Source: Clostridiales bacterium | Lineage (GTDB): Bacteria > Bacillota > Clostridia > Christensenellales > UBA1242 | DNA: 64,000 bases | Direction of reading: 5' to 3' | Assembly (NCBI GenBank): GCA_918262735.1 | Contig: CAKJYJ010000009.1 | Location: 28,655 to 92,654 of the forward strand | Shown: piece by piece, positions 44,320 through 53,574 of the stretch | Layout of the letters: each line of letters begins with the position of its first letter | Position numbering within the stretch: position 1 is the first letter of the stretch | The notes under the pieces: generated by a model | What the model was told of the DNA's origin: nothing | What the model saw: the letters and a program-made list of their open reading frames with translations, nothing else | Databases searched by the model: none | Position numbers and translations under genes: made by a program

Positions 44320-44399
44320 ATTTTTCCCCTTTATATAAAATTGGAAAAACAATATATAACTTTTGCTTTTCCAAATTTAATTATATAATTATTCGTATG

Positions 44400-45545
44400 T
44401 TAATTTAGTTTTTCGCCACATTCTGGACAGAACTTTGCGCCTGCTTTTACTTTTGCACCACATTTAGGACAAACAGTATCTTCTAAAACAAGTTTTTTAC
44501 CACACTCTGGGCAGAACTTTGCATTTTTTGCAACTTCCGCACCACATTCTGGGCATTTTACTTTTTCTTGTTCCATTTTATTTCCACATTCTGGGCAGAA
44601 CTTTGCACCCTCTTTTACTTTCGCCCCGCACTTTTCACATTTGACTGTGTTTTGTGCTTTTTGCCTGGGAGTGTTTTCCGTTGCAAGCCCATTTACAAAC
44701 GTGTCTCCAATTGCCCTTCCTGCACCAAAACCAACGCCAAGGCCAGCTAAATTCCCGCCATTTGGATTTTTTGCAGCATCGCCAATGGCATCTGCAGCAC
44801 GAAGTTGTGTGTATGTTCCAAGTTTGTCTTCCAAAACGCCAAGCCTTGTTCTTTCGTCAAGTGCCTTTTCAACTTCTTCTGGAAGTGATATATTTTCAAT
44901 AACAAATTTAGTTATTGATAAACCATATTCATCAAAATCACCCTTGCTTGATTCAACAACAGTGTTTGAGAACTCTTTATAATTTGCAGCAAGGTCAAGA
45001 GCAGAAATTTTACTCTCAGCAATTGCGTCTGTTATTGCTTGAATAAGCATTGGTTTAATTTGCTCTACAACGTCTTCTGTTTTATATACCGCATTTGTTC
45101 CAAACATTTCTTTTAAGAATTTGCTTGCATCACTAACCTTAAATGAATATATACCAAAACCACGAACTCTAATGTTGCCGAATTCGTCATCTCTCATCAT
45201 AATTGGATTTTGCGTTCCCCACTTTTGCCCAATAAATTGCTTGGTGTTAACATAATACACTTCTGCTTTAATTCTACTTTCAAATCCTGTTGGAAGTGAT
45301 AATAGTTTTGTTAAAAATGGAATGTTCTCTGTTGAAAGTTTATACGTTCCTGGTTCAAAAACATCGGCGATTTTACCCTTGTGTACAAAAACTGCACATT
45401 GAGATTCTCTAACAACAAGTGTTGAGCTTGTCATAATTTCATCTCTATCGGTAAGTGGATATCTATAAACGATGGTATCTTTACTCTCATCTTTCCATTC
45501 AATAACTTTTAATAATTGTCTTTTAATTCCACTAAATAGTCCCAT
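44400..45545 (-). CDS. ydjI: SPFH-domain protein with C-terminal zinc ribbons, YdjI-like
   Basis: 381 residues. The body is the SPFH/virion-core-like fold (SQCAVFVHKGKI, then FEPGTYKLSTENIP and VRGFGIYSF). A Gly-rich linker (GGNLAGLGVGFGAG) leads to three tandem zinc ribbons of the CxxCG...FCPECG type, about residues 300-378. YdjI-like proteins assemble at the membrane with PspA in Bacillus. The start at 45545 follows CAGGAGGAA. It shares its transcript with the zinc-ribbon membrane protein gene 80 bases downstream. Confidence 0.82.
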   Translation of the reverse strand: MGLFSGIKRQLLKVIEWKDESKDTIVYRYPLTDRDEIMTSSTLVVRESQCAVFVHKGKIADVFEPGTYKLSTENIPFLTKLLSLPTGFESRIKAEVYYVNTKQFIGQKWGTQNPIMMRDDEFGNIRVRGFGIYSFKVSDASKFLKEMFGTNAVYKTEDVVEQIKPMLIQAITDAIAESKISALDLAANYKEFSNTVVESSKGDFDEYGLSITKFVIENISLPEEVEKALDERTRLGVLEDKLGTYTQLRAADAIGDAAKNPNGGNLAGLGVGFGAGRAIGDTFVNGLATENTPRQKAQNTVKCEKCGAKVKEGAKFCPECGNKMEQEKVKCPECGAEVAKNAKFCPECGKKLVLEDTVCPKCGAKVKAGAKFCPECGEKLN

Positions 45546-45568
45546 TATAATTCCTCCTGTCTGATAAT

Positions 45569-45597
45569 ATACTACCATTTTTAACAAATTATTGCAA
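45569..45597 (-). promoter_or_regulatory. Promoter of the ydjI-like operon
   Basis: TTGCAA (45597-45592), 17-base spacer, TAGTAT (45574-45569) on the minus strand. The rest of the 330-base divergent gap to 45878 is AT-rich with no gene. Confidence 0.55.
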
Positions 45598-45809
45598 CAA
45601 AATAACACAATAATATTGTAATATTATTATTTAGTAAAATAAAGTTAAACAATTAAATCAATAAAATAGTAAACTTCCACTATTACAAGCATTTTTTCTT
45701 AATAATACTGAATAATATTCCGACGATTTTGTATACAATCGTACTTTTTTATTAAAATATACTCTATATCTAAATATTTTTTTTAGTACAAACCCCATAT
45801 TATAGATTA

Positions 45810-45833
45810 TATAATGACATTTAGTGAATGTCA
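45810..45833 (+). promoter_or_regulatory. -10 box overlapping a palindrome, candidate autoregulatory operator
   Basis: A perfect TATAAT (45810-45815) runs directly into the palindrome TGACATT-tagtg-AATGTCA (45815-45833), at the likely transcription start. The next gene encodes a small XRE repressor-like protein, so self-repression is plausible. Confidence 0.45.
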
Positions 45834-45877
45834 AATGGCAATTGTAAAAAATATATTCTTTTTAATAAGGAAATATT

Positions 45878-46123
45878 ATGTTTATTAATAAAGCAAAAGA
45901 TGGTAGAAATAATATTTGTGGGAAATTGGTTGCGGAAAAAAGAATCGCACTCAAAATTTCTCAACAAAAACTTTCAAATAGATTACAACTTAAAGGTTTA
46001 GATATTGATAAAAATGCCATTCAAAGAATTGAATGCGGAAAAAGATTTGTAACCGATATTGAACTTTTAACAATTATGGAAGTGTTAGATTTTACCATTG
46101 ACGACATAAAAAATTTCAACTAA
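45878..46123 (+). CDS. Small XRE-family DNA-binding protein
   Basis: 81 residues, essentially one helix-turn-helix domain: KLVAEKRIALKISQQKLSNRL reduced to its start KLVAEKRIALKISQ, then NAIQRIECGKRFV and LLTIMEVLDFTIDDI. The layout is that of Cro/C1-type regulators. AATAAGGAAAT precedes the ATG. A palindrome at its promoter may be its operator. It has its own terminator. Confidence 0.8.
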   Translation: MFINKAKDGRNNICGKLVAEKRIALKISQQKLSNRLQLKGLDIDKNAIQRIECGKRFVTDIELLTIMEVLDFTIDDIKNFN

Positions 46124-46148
46124 ACATTATTATAGCATTAAAAAAATG

Positions 46149-46167
46149 CAATCAATCAATGATTGCT
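46149..46167 (+). terminator. Terminator of the small XRE gene
   Basis: GCAATCA/TGATTGC with a 5-base loop and seven T; the A-run on the other side could also end mgtE transcripts from the minus strand. Confidence 0.8.
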
Positions 46168-46186
46168 TTTTTTATTGACATTCATT

Positions 46187-47632
46187 TTAACCTGCAAGTT
46201 GAAGAACATTTAGAAGCAAAATCCAACTCATACCATAGTAAGACACAACGGCAACAAGGTCATTTATTGTTGTGATAAGTGGTCCGGAAGCAACTGCAGG
46301 GTCAACTTTAATTTTTTTGAAGAACAGTGGAATAAGTGTTCCAACGGCACTGGATATAATCATTGCAATTAAAAGAGATATGCCAATGCACCCAGAAACT
46401 GCAAATGAAAAAGATAAAGTTTTCTGCTTAACTAGGAAAATATAGAGCCCAATTAAACCAAAAGACAAAGTTCCAAGAAGTGCCCCGTTCAAAATACCAA
46501 CTCGCATTTCCTTAAACACCAAGTGCAATTTTTGCTTAAAACTCAAATTCTCATCTGTTAAAACACGAATTGTAACGGCAAGCGATTGTGTTCCAACATT
46601 GCCCGCCATATCCAAAATTAAAGATTGGAATGCCATAATTAATGTTAGTTGAGACACAACTTGTTCAAAAACACCCACAACGCTTGAAACAACCATTCCA
46701 AGAGCAAGAAGTATTAAAAGCCAAGGTAAACGCTTTTTCATACTTTTACTAACCGGCTCGTTTAAGTCTTCTTCTGAGGTAAGACCTGCAAACTTAGCAT
46801 AGTCCTCACCCATTTCATCATCAACAACTTCAATTAAACTTTTTGAAGTAATAACGCCTAAAAGCTTATTATTATTGTCTAAAACTGGAATTAATTCTTC
46901 TGAATAATCTTTTAATTTTTCAATACAATCGTCAATGCTCTCTCTGGCATAAACATAAGGGAACGAAGTTGCAATTAAATTTTCAAGCGGTTCTGTACTT
47001 CTTGCAGTAATTAACCCTTTAAGTTCAATTGCCCCATAAAATGCCCCATATTCATCAACAACAAAAAGCGTTGAAATATTATCATTTGTCTCCGCCTGCC
47101 TAACAAGCTCTTTCATTGCCTGCTTAACATCTAAATTTTCACGAATAACAATGCAGTTGGTTGTCATTTTGCTACCAATTTCATCATCGTCAAAAGAGGC
47201 AATTAATCTAATTTCTGCCTTAATGTCTGGGTTCAACGCATCAATTATTAGTTCACGTTTTTCCTTTTCAATTTCATGAAGAATATCGGCAGCAGTGTCT
47301 GTTTCTAGCTCCGAAATAACCATGGCGGCCTTTTTCAAATCCATTTCATTTAAGTATTGTCCGGCAACATCTTCGTCTAAGTGTTCAAAAACTTCGGCAA
47401 GCATAATTTCATTACACACGCGATAAAGTTTTTTACGCTCTAAAACACTTAGCGTATCCATAACTTCGGCTATATCATTGCCGTGATAATCTTCTAGTTT
47501 ATTTTGCATCACCTTAGGTGAATCATTCCCTTTAATGATAGAAACAATTTCACTTGCATAATCCGGTTTTAATGCTTGAGCCTCTTCTTCTGATAATGTT
47601 TCTTCGGTTTCTCTTATTTCATTTTCAGCCAT
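46187..47632 (-). CDS. mgtE: Magnesium transporter MgtE
   Basis: 481 residues. The N domain of helical repeats (HLDEDVAGQYLNEMD) is followed by two CBS domains (about 150-280) and five membrane helices from residue 300, with NVGTQSLAVTIR as the pore motif. MgtE is a Mg2+-gated channel closed by intracellular Mg2+ bound at the N/CBS domains. The start at 47632 follows AAAGGAGG. A 250-nt structured leader with its own promoter lies upstream. Confidence 0.94.
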   Translation of the reverse strand: MAENEIRETEETLSEEEAQALKPDYASEIVSIIKGNDSPKVMQNKLEDYHGNDIAEVMDTLSVLERKKLYRVCNEIMLAEVFEHLDEDVAGQYLNEMDLKKAAMVISELETDTAADILHEIEKEKRELIIDALNPDIKAEIRLIASFDDDEIGSKMTTNCIVIRENLDVKQAMKELVRQAETNDNISTLFVVDEYGAFYGAIELKGLITARSTEPLENLIATSFPYVYARESIDDCIEKLKDYSEELIPVLDNNNKLLGVITSKSLIEVVDDEMGEDYAKFAGLTSEEDLNEPVSKSMKKRLPWLLILLALGMVVSSVVGVFEQVVSQLTLIMAFQSLILDMAGNVGTQSLAVTIRVLTDENLSFKQKLHLVFKEMRVGILNGALLGTLSFGLIGLYIFLVKQKTLSFSFAVSGCIGISLLIAMIISSAVGTLIPLFFKKIKVDPAVASGPLITTINDLVAVVSYYGMSWILLLNVLQLAG

Positions 47633-47639
47633 AATTCCT

Positions 47640-47870
47640 CCTTTTGTTAAAAACGTGGTAAAGCCTCTGCTTAAAACTAAACAGAGGCACAAAAAGACTT
47701 ATAACCAAAATATGTAATGTTTGTCACAAAGCACGTCGCTTTAATGTAACAAACTGTAACAGTAATACTTAAGCGGCAAGCAAAAACGCCCAACCGCAAA
47801 TATTTTGGTTAGTATTAAATCTATTTTGCCTATTGGACGGTAAACTGTCGCTTGCCACTTTTTTCTCCTT
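47640..47870 (-). promoter_or_regulatory. Structured 5' leader of mgtE, candidate ion-sensing element
   Basis: On the minus strand, a 9-bp stem GTGGCAAGC/GCTTGCCGC (47858 to about 47773) encloses the first domain. A hairpin TTTGTTAC/GTGACAAA with inner AAAGC/GCTTT follows. A hairpin GCCTCTG/CAGAGGC (about 47686-47661) lies before the ribosome binding site. A 12-bp long-range pairing TAACCAAAATAT/ATATTTTGGTTA could compete with these. It does not match the M-box (ykoK) consensus by eye. That it senses Mg2+ is inferred from the gene it precedes. Confidence 0.5.
47769..47858 (-). CDS. Possible 29-residue leader peptide upstream of mgtE
   Basis: A GTG at 47858 follows AAAGGAG by 7 nt and opens 29 codons ending in TAA at 47769. 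The peptide would start VASDSLPSNRQNRF and end GWAFLLAA. The frame spans exactly the first stem of the leader, so its translation would disrupt that stem, as in leader-peptide control. It may instead be a chance frame within an RNA element. Confidence 0.35.
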   Translation of the reverse strand: MASDSLPSNRQNRFNTNQNICGWAFLLAA

Positions 47871-47889
47871 TACTTCATTTTATGGTTTT

Positions 47890-47918
47890 ATTCTAACATT
47901 GTTAAAATTGTTTGTCAA
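47890..47918 (-). promoter_or_regulatory. mgtE promoter
   Basis: TTGACA (47918-47913), 17-base spacer, TAGAAT (47895-47890) on the minus strand, giving a leader of about 250 nt. Confidence 0.75.
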
Positions 47919-47940
47919 CTTTTAAGCTTTAAATATACAT

Positions 47941-47969
47941 AAAAAATGAGGTTTTTTACCCCATTTTTT
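47941..47969 (-). terminator. Terminator of the large BspA-type gene
   Basis: AAAAAATGGGGT/ACCTCATTTTTT on the minus strand with a G-T pair, 5-base loop and T-run. Confidence 0.8.
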
Positions 47970-47974
47970 AATAA

Positions 47975-50900
47975 TTAAACAATTTTCGTGTAAACATAAT
48001 ACTCTTTACCATCAATTTCTGTTTTTTCAGATTTTGTGTACTTGCTTGTGTCATTCAAGAATGTGTTTGTGTTAGCTTCATCATCAACCACACTTGCAAG
48101 AACATTAATTGTTGTTGCGCTCGAAAGTAAATTCCCCGCATGATTGTATGAAGTTCCCACTGCCGCTTTGTATATATTTGCACTATCAATTGTAACAGTT
48201 TTTAGGTTGGTGCAATTATCGAATGCATAATTACCTATACTTGTTACACTGCTTGGAATTGTTACGCTGGTTAGCCCGCCACAATCATAGAATGCTCTAT
48301 ATGCAATACTTGTTACACTATTTGGAATAATTACACTAGTTAACCCGCTGCAACCCCTAAATGCATCACTTCCTATGCTTGTTACTCCTTCTGGGATTGT
48401 AATGCTTGTTAACCCACTGCAACCAAAGAATACAGCACCAACTATGCTTGTTACACTGCTTGGAATTGTTACGCTGGTTAGCCCACTACACTTATAGAAT
48501 GCAGAGTCTCCTATACTTGTTATGCTGCTTGGAATTGTTACGCTGGTTAGTCCAGTGCAACCATAAAAAGCACGTGCCTTTATTTCTGTTATTGTGTTTG
48601 GTATAGTAAGATCCGTTACTTCTTCTTCCCCTATATATAAATGATGGGCATAATATAGTGGATTGGCCGTATAATCCCAAAACGATATTTCTAGCCAGTC
48701 TTCTATGCTTGAAGTTACAACCTTTGTTAGCCCACCGCAACCATCGAATGCAATGTTTCCTATGCTTGTTACACTGCTTGGAATGGTTACGCTGGTTAAT
48801 CCAGTGCAACCAGAGAATGCAAAACTTCCAATACTTGTTACGCCTTCTGAGATTGTAACGTTGGTTAACCCACTGCAACCATAAAATGCATATGCCTTAA
48901 TTTCTGTTATTGTGTTTGGAATAGTAAGTTCGATTACTTCTTCCTCCCCTATATACAAATGATGTGCATAATTTAGTGGGTTAGCATAACTAGAATTACT
49001 AAATGATATAGAAAGCCAGCCTTCTATGCTTGAAGTTACAACCCCTGTTAGTCCACTGCAATTCTTGAATGCATCACTTCCTATGCTTGTTACACTGCTT
49101 GGAATTGTAACGCTGGTTAGCCCACTGCAACCCCTAAATGCATACATTCCTATACTTGTTACTCCTTCTGGGATTGTAACGCTTGTAATACTGGTGCAAC
49201 CATCGAATACATAGGCTTTTATTGTTGTTATTGAGTTTGGTATAACAAGATTTGTTACAAGTTCTTCTTCCGTGCCATTCGTTACGTATAATTTATGAGC
49301 ATAACATAGTGGGTTTGCGTTAGACGTAAATGAAATTTTAAGCCAATCTTCAATGCTTGGAGTTACAACCTTGGTTAGCCCACTGCAATTAGCGAACGCC
49401 TCGTATCCTATGCTTGTTACACTGCTTGGAATGGTTACGCTGGTTAATCCAGTGCAACCATAGAATGCAGAACTTCCAATACTTGTTACACCATTTAAAA
49501 TACTAACACTGGTTAAACTACTTAACCCGATAAAAGCATTTGCTTTTATATTGGTTATTGTATCAGGTATTACCACCTGCGTTAATTGTTCTTCTTCTGA
49601 ACCATTTAATATGTATAGTTTATGAGCATAATTTAGTGGATTGGCCGTTGAATCCCCAAACGATATTTTTAGCCAGTCTTCTATGCTTGGTGTTACAACC
49701 TTTGTTAATCCTGTACAACCGGCAAATGCAGAACCATACACAAAGGTGATAGTGTTCGGAAATTTAATGGTTTCAATTTCAGATTTGTTTTTAAACACTT
49801 CGGTTGATGATGTAATAATCTTTGTTCCATCGGGTACAACAACATTTGCAGAATTTCCAGTATATTTTATTAGTTTTGTACCATTATATATAAATTCTGA
49901 ATTCCCCGTGTTTAATTGCTTGCCAGTGGCAACATCTGCCTTCATTTCCTCAACTGTGAAATTCCAATAAACCGTTAAACTAGCACTGCTTGATTTATAA
50001 TTCCAACGTGTACTCCAATTGTCAGGCCTACTACTTACGCCTGTATAAATATTTAAATTATCATCGCAATTTAAAAACGGATAAACTAAAGATGGAGATA
50101 AATTTGATGTGGAGATACTTGTCACTGAGTTAGGCACATATACACTTTTTAAAGATGTGCATCCCGAAAAGGATAATTTACCAATAGAGGTTACACCATT
50201 AGGAATAATAACACTTTCTAGTGAAGAACATCCACTGAATAACCCATAAGCAATTGACTTTATTTGAGAACCCTCATCAAATTCAAAAACTTTAAGTCCA
50301 CTAAAGTCTGCAAATGCGCAATCACTAACACTTTTAACCGTACTAGGTAAATAAAAATTTTCTAATGATGAACAACCCGAAAAAGCATATTTTCCAACGC
50401 TTTGTAAATTTTCTGGCATAACTATATTGGTTAAATTAGTACAGCCATTAAATGCCCTTTCACCTATTGACGTTAATTGTGAATTATTAGCAAATGTCAC
50501 AGTTGTTAAACCACTGCAACCATTAAATATAGATGTCATCAAACTTTTTAATGTACTAGGAAGTTGAACGCTTTTAATAAATGTTTTTTCGCCAAAAGTA
50601 CTGTTACCCCCAGTAATTTCTGTAACCAATTCTGGAACTATAATATTTTCTGAGGCTCCAATATAACTTGTAATACAAGAACCCAAAAATGTAAATTCCG
50701 GATAATCTTTTGGAAGATTTATTATTTGTAACATTTTTTCAACAGAGCATTTCCATTCTACTCTAAATTTGGTTGTGGATGTTTTATTACACCAATATTC
50801 ACCCCACCCTTCTGGTTTAGTTTCTGCATCGGTGTATAATATTAAATTAGAGCAATTTCGGAAGGTTGAAAACGATGCAATATTTGCTTCAATTTCATTT

Positions 50901-52342
50901 ATCCCACTTGGAATATATGCATATTGAAGTGATGTACAATTCTCAAAAACAAATCCATTTAAATGCTCTATACTATCTGGCAGAATAACATTTATAAGTG
51001 ACGAACAATAATAAAATGCCCCACGATTGATTATTGTTATTCCATTTGTTAATTCCACATTTTTTAATGATGTCGCTCTATAAAATGCATTTCCACCAAG
51101 TTCACTTCCCTTGCCCGTTGCACTTATTATCGCAGTTTCAATATTTTCAATGTTTGAAAAGCTAACATTATCTAACATTGTCACACTACAAGGAATGGTA
51201 AGCTCGGTTATATTTGTTATGCCAGAGAAAGTATTTTCTGTTACGCTTGTTATGCTATCTGGAATACTTAGAGTTTCAAATGATAAACCATTAAACACAT
51301 AATCGCCAAGTGTGGTTATGTGGCTTGGGATGTTAAATGTTGTAAGTTTAGTACAATTTTCAAACATATAATTTGAAAGTTTTTTAATGCCAGTTGGAAT
51401 GTTGTAATTTTCTAGTTTTGTGCAACCAGAAAAGAGGTATGTTCCAACAGAGGTTATTGTGTTTGGTAGTTGTATGCTTGTTAGTGTTGTGCAACCTTTA
51501 AACACCTTGTTACCAAGTTTTGTTACACTGTTTGGAATTGTTACTTGTGTTAAGCTAGTACAATTTTCAAACACGCTTGCTTTTAATTCTTTTACTGTGT
51601 TCGGAACCACCACAGAAGTTATGTTTTTGCCCTTAAATGCATTTGCCTCTATGACTGTTACTATATACATTTTGCCTTCAGTTGCAACCATACTTGGAAT
51701 TGTAAGCGCGGTTTGTGTGTTGGTGCTTGTTAGCCCTGTTACACTCGCCTCGCCTTTTGCTTCATCATATTTATATGTAAATCCCGTTTCATCTGGAGTT
51801 TCTACATTTTGTAAATCTTCTTCTGTTAGGGTTGATTGAAGTTTAATTTCATATCTGTATGTAATTTTTGTTGCAACATCATGCTCACGCCTAAATGTTA
51901 TTGTGAATGTTGTGTTTGACCTTCCCTGAACCATAACTAGTGTTCCGCTTGTGTATGTTTCTGTGCCATTTTTTATTGTTTTGGTTAGGTTGTTTACATT
52001 TGTGCCATTATCTACAAGTGCAACATAAAGAATCGAGCCTGCGTTGTTAGAAACAAAAATAGTTAGGATTACTTCATAACCCTCGCCAAATTCTAAGTTT
52101 GCCTCCCAAGAAGAGAGGTCTCCTCCTGTTGGGGTCTCTCCGCCAGAGTATGTAAGTTCACTAAGTTCTAGCACACTGGCGTTGCCTGTAACACCGCCAG
52201 ATACAGTGGCATCCACGCCAGAATCCGTTATAAAGGAAACACCGCTTCCCTTTGAACTTTTCGGCAAAAACAAAAACACTGCCACCACGCCAACTAGCAC
52301 TAGTGCAAGTACGCTTAAAAATAGTTTGGTTCTAAATTTCAT
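47975..52342 (-). CDS. Large BspA-type leucine-rich-repeat surface protein
   Basis: 1455 residues. The N terminus has a basic start and one membrane helix (about 7-28), so it is a signal anchor or signal peptide. About residues 30-190 form a strand-rich domain. From about 195 it is a long row of BspA-type LRRs of about 23 residues (xxLTSVTIPxSVTSIGxxAF). Four longer repeats of about 105-110 residues, each opening with SIEDWL-like sequence and containing an AHKLY/AHHLY segment, lie in the C-terminal third. The last 60 residues (TINVLASV...YYVYTKIV) match the C terminus of the protein at 59222. The Shine-Dalgarno AGGAGACG precedes the ATG. Likely adhesion or host contact. Confidence 0.88.
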   Translation of the reverse strand: MKFRTKLFLSVLALVLVGVVAVFLFLPKSSKGSGVSFITDSGVDATVSGGVTGNASVLELSELTYSGGETPTGGDLSSWEANLEFGEGYEVILTIFVSNNAGSILYVALVDNGTNVNNLTKTIKNGTETYTSGTLVMVQGRSNTTFTITFRREHDVATKITYRYEIKLQSTLTEEDLQNVETPDETGFTYKYDEAKGEASVTGLTSTNTQTALTIPSMVATEGKMYIVTVIEANAFKGKNITSVVVPNTVKELKASVFENCTSLTQVTIPNSVTKLGNKVFKGCTTLTSIQLPNTITSVGTYLFSGCTKLENYNIPTGIKKLSNYMFENCTKLTTFNIPSHITTLGDYVFNGLSFETLSIPDSITSVTENTFSGITNITELTIPCSVTMLDNVSFSNIENIETAIISATGKGSELGGNAFYRATSLKNVELTNGITIINRGAFYYCSSLINVILPDSIEHLNGFVFENCTSLQYAYIPSGINEIEANIASFSTFRNCSNLILYTDAETKPEGWGEYWCNKTSTTKFRVEWKCSVEKMLQIINLPKDYPEFTFLGSCITSYIGASENIIVPELVTEITGGNSTFGEKTFIKSVQLPSTLKSLMTSIFNGCSGLTTVTFANNSQLTSIGERAFNGCTNLTNIVMPENLQSVGKYAFSGCSSLENFYLPSTVKSVSDCAFADFSGLKVFEFDEGSQIKSIAYGLFSGCSSLESVIIPNGVTSIGKLSFSGCTSLKSVYVPNSVTSISTSNLSPSLVYPFLNCDDNLNIYTGVSSRPDNWSTRWNYKSSSASLTVYWNFTVEEMKADVATGKQLNTGNSEFIYNGTKLIKYTGNSANVVVPDGTKIITSSTEVFKNKSEIETIKFPNTITFVYGSAFAGCTGLTKVVTPSIEDWLKISFGDSTANPLNYAHKLYILNGSEEEQLTQVVIPDTITNIKANAFIGLSSLTSVSILNGVTSIGSSAFYGCTGLTSVTIPSSVTSIGYEAFANCSGLTKVVTPSIEDWLKISFTSNANPLCYAHKLYVTNGTEEELVTNLVIPNSITTIKAYVFDGCTSITSVTIPEGVTSIGMYAFRGCSGLTSVTIPSSVTSIGSDAFKNCSGLTGVVTSSIEGWLSISFSNSSYANPLNYAHHLYIGEEEVIELTIPNTITEIKAYAFYGCSGLTNVTISEGVTSIGSFAFSGCTGLTSVTIPSSVTSIGNIAFDGCGGLTKVVTSSIEDWLEISFWDYTANPLYYAHHLYIGEEEVTDLTIPNTITEIKARAFYGCTGLTSVTIPSSITSIGDSAFYKCSGLTSVTIPSSVTSIVGAVFFGCSGLTSITIPEGVTSIGSDAFRGCSGLTSVIIPNSVTSIAYRAFYDCGGLTSVTIPSSVTSIGNYAFDNCTNLKTVTIDSANIYKAAVGTSYNHAGNLLSSATTINVLASVVDDEANTNTFLNDTSKYTKSEKTEIDGKEYYVYTKIV
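48600..49700 (-). repeat. Four tandem long repeats inside the BspA-type gene
   Basis: The stretch ending in the AHxLY-coding segment recurs at about 48640, 48960, 49290 and 49615, giving a period near 320-330 bp. Copies are very similar at the DNA level, including whole LRR units with near-identical codons. Such tandem copies can recombine and change the length of the protein. Confidence 0.75.
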
Positions 52343-52483
52343 AATTCGTCTCCTATAACAATTTTTGATTTATTTTGAGTAACTTATATTATATATATAT
52401 ATAAAATATATAACTAAGTCAAACGAATTAACAAAAAGTATCAATTAATGCACAAAATAAATAACCATTAAATATAGTACAAA

Positions 52484-52510
52484 AAAACCCGCAACTTGCT
52501 TGCGAGTTTT
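52484..52510 (-). terminator. rpsI terminator
   Basis: AAAACTCGCAA/TTGCGGGTTTT on the minus strand with a 5-base loop and T-run. Confidence 0.85.
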
Positions 52511-52528
52511 TGAAAGCATAAAATATAA

Positions 52529-52945
52529 TTATCTCTTAGAAAATTGGCTTGCTTTACGAGCTTTCTTTAAGCCATATTTCTTACGTTCCTTCATTCTTGA
52601 ATCACGAGTTAAGAAGCCTGCCTTTTTTAGTTCTGCTCTATAACTTTCGTCTTCAACACAAAGAGCTTTTGCAATGCCGTGGTTAATGGCACCAGCCTGT
52701 CCTGAAAGACCGCCACCATAAACATTAACTGAAACGTCATATTTTGTGTTAGCGCCGGTTAAAACCAAACTTTGTGTTGCAATAAGTTTTAATGTGTCTA
52801 ACCCAAAATATTCTTCCAAAGGTTTTTTATTAACAACAATTTTACCTTCCCCACCAGGAATTAATTTAACTCTTGCAACAGATGTTTTTCTTTTACCTGT
52901 TGAAATTGGTTGAACCTTAACTTTTTTTGAAGCTACTTTTGCCAT
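52529..52945 (-). CDS. rpsI: 30S ribosomal protein S9
   Basis: 138 residues. [15 protein letters not shown] opens the S9 fold. [19 protein letters not shown] and the basic tail ending [11 protein letters not shown] are the signature; the C-terminal SKR contacts P-site tRNA. The ATG shares one base with the rplM stop (TAATG), so translation is coupled. Confidence 0.97.
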   Translation of the reverse strand: MAKVASKKVKVQPISTGKRKTSVARVKLIPGGEGKIVVNKKPLEEYFGLDTLKLIATQSLVLTGANTKYDVSVNVYGGGLSGQAGAINHGIAKALCVEDESYRAELKKAGFLTRDSRMKERKKYGLKKARKASQFSKR

Positions 52946-53388
52946 TATTGTCTTGCTCCTTTTAACTCAACTTTTGTTGGATTTTGAGCTGTTTGTTCAT
53001 GCTCTGCACCTTTGTATATTTTACATCTGGTTGCTTGTTTTCTTCCAAGAACAGTTTTTGGAAGCATTCCTTTAACTGCTTTAAGAACAACCCTGTCTGA
53101 ATGGTTTGCCATCATTGTTCCATAATCAGTTTCTTTTAATCCACCAATATATCCTGAGTGTGTTCTAAATTGTTTTTGAACAAGTTTTTTACCTGTTAAA
53201 ACAACTTTATCTGTATTTACTATAACAACATAATCTCCAGTGTCAACATGTGGAGTGTAGTTTGGTTTATTCTTACCTGAAAGAATGTCTGCAACTTGTG
53301 ATGCAAGTCTGCCAAGAGGCATATTGCTAGCGTCAACTAAAAACCATTTTCTTTCCACATTTGCTGGGTTTTCCATAAATGTTTTCAT
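52945..53388 (-). CDS. rplM: 50S ribosomal protein L13
   Basis: 147 residues. [19 protein letters not shown], then [18 protein letters not shown] and [12 protein letters not shown] match L13. The Shine-Dalgarno TAGGAGA precedes the ATG. The promoter at 53490-53518 gives a leader of about 95 nt that includes a hairpin (TGTGA/TCACA) and could carry the L13 autoregulatory element; I cannot confirm it. Confidence 0.97.
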   Translation of the reverse strand: MKTFMENPANVERKWFLVDASNMPLGRLASQVADILSGKNKPNYTPHVDTGDYVVIVNTDKVVLTGKKLVQKQFRTHSGYIGGLKETDYGTMMANHSDRVVLKAVKGMLPKTVLGRKQATRCKIYKGAEHEQTAQNPTKVELKGARQ

Positions 53389-53489
53389 TAATTTTCTCCT
53401 AAAATATTCATTCTATCTTACAAGAGCTCAACTTAATTGTGAGGGGCTAATTCACAAAAAAATATGCCTTTTAAGATAAAGACTGGCAT

Positions 53490-53518
53490 AGTTTACCATA
53501 CCAAAACTCTATTGTCAA
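53490..53518 (-). promoter_or_regulatory. rplM-rpsI promoter
   Basis: TTGACA (53518-53513), 17-base spacer, TAAACT (53495-53490) on the minus strand. Confidence 0.75.
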
Positions 53519-53574
53519 GCATATTTTTATATTTTTAATTATATTAAAATAAATATTTTTCTAGCGAGTGTCAA

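Noticed and set aside
47640-47870. M-box riboswitch before mgtE
   Set aside because: The consensus segments of the M-box (such as GTTAGGTGAGGCTC) are not found on the minus strand; called only as an unassigned structured leader.
48406-49214. Several ORFs opposite the BspA-type gene
   Set aside because: They repeat with the LRR period and are antisense shadows.
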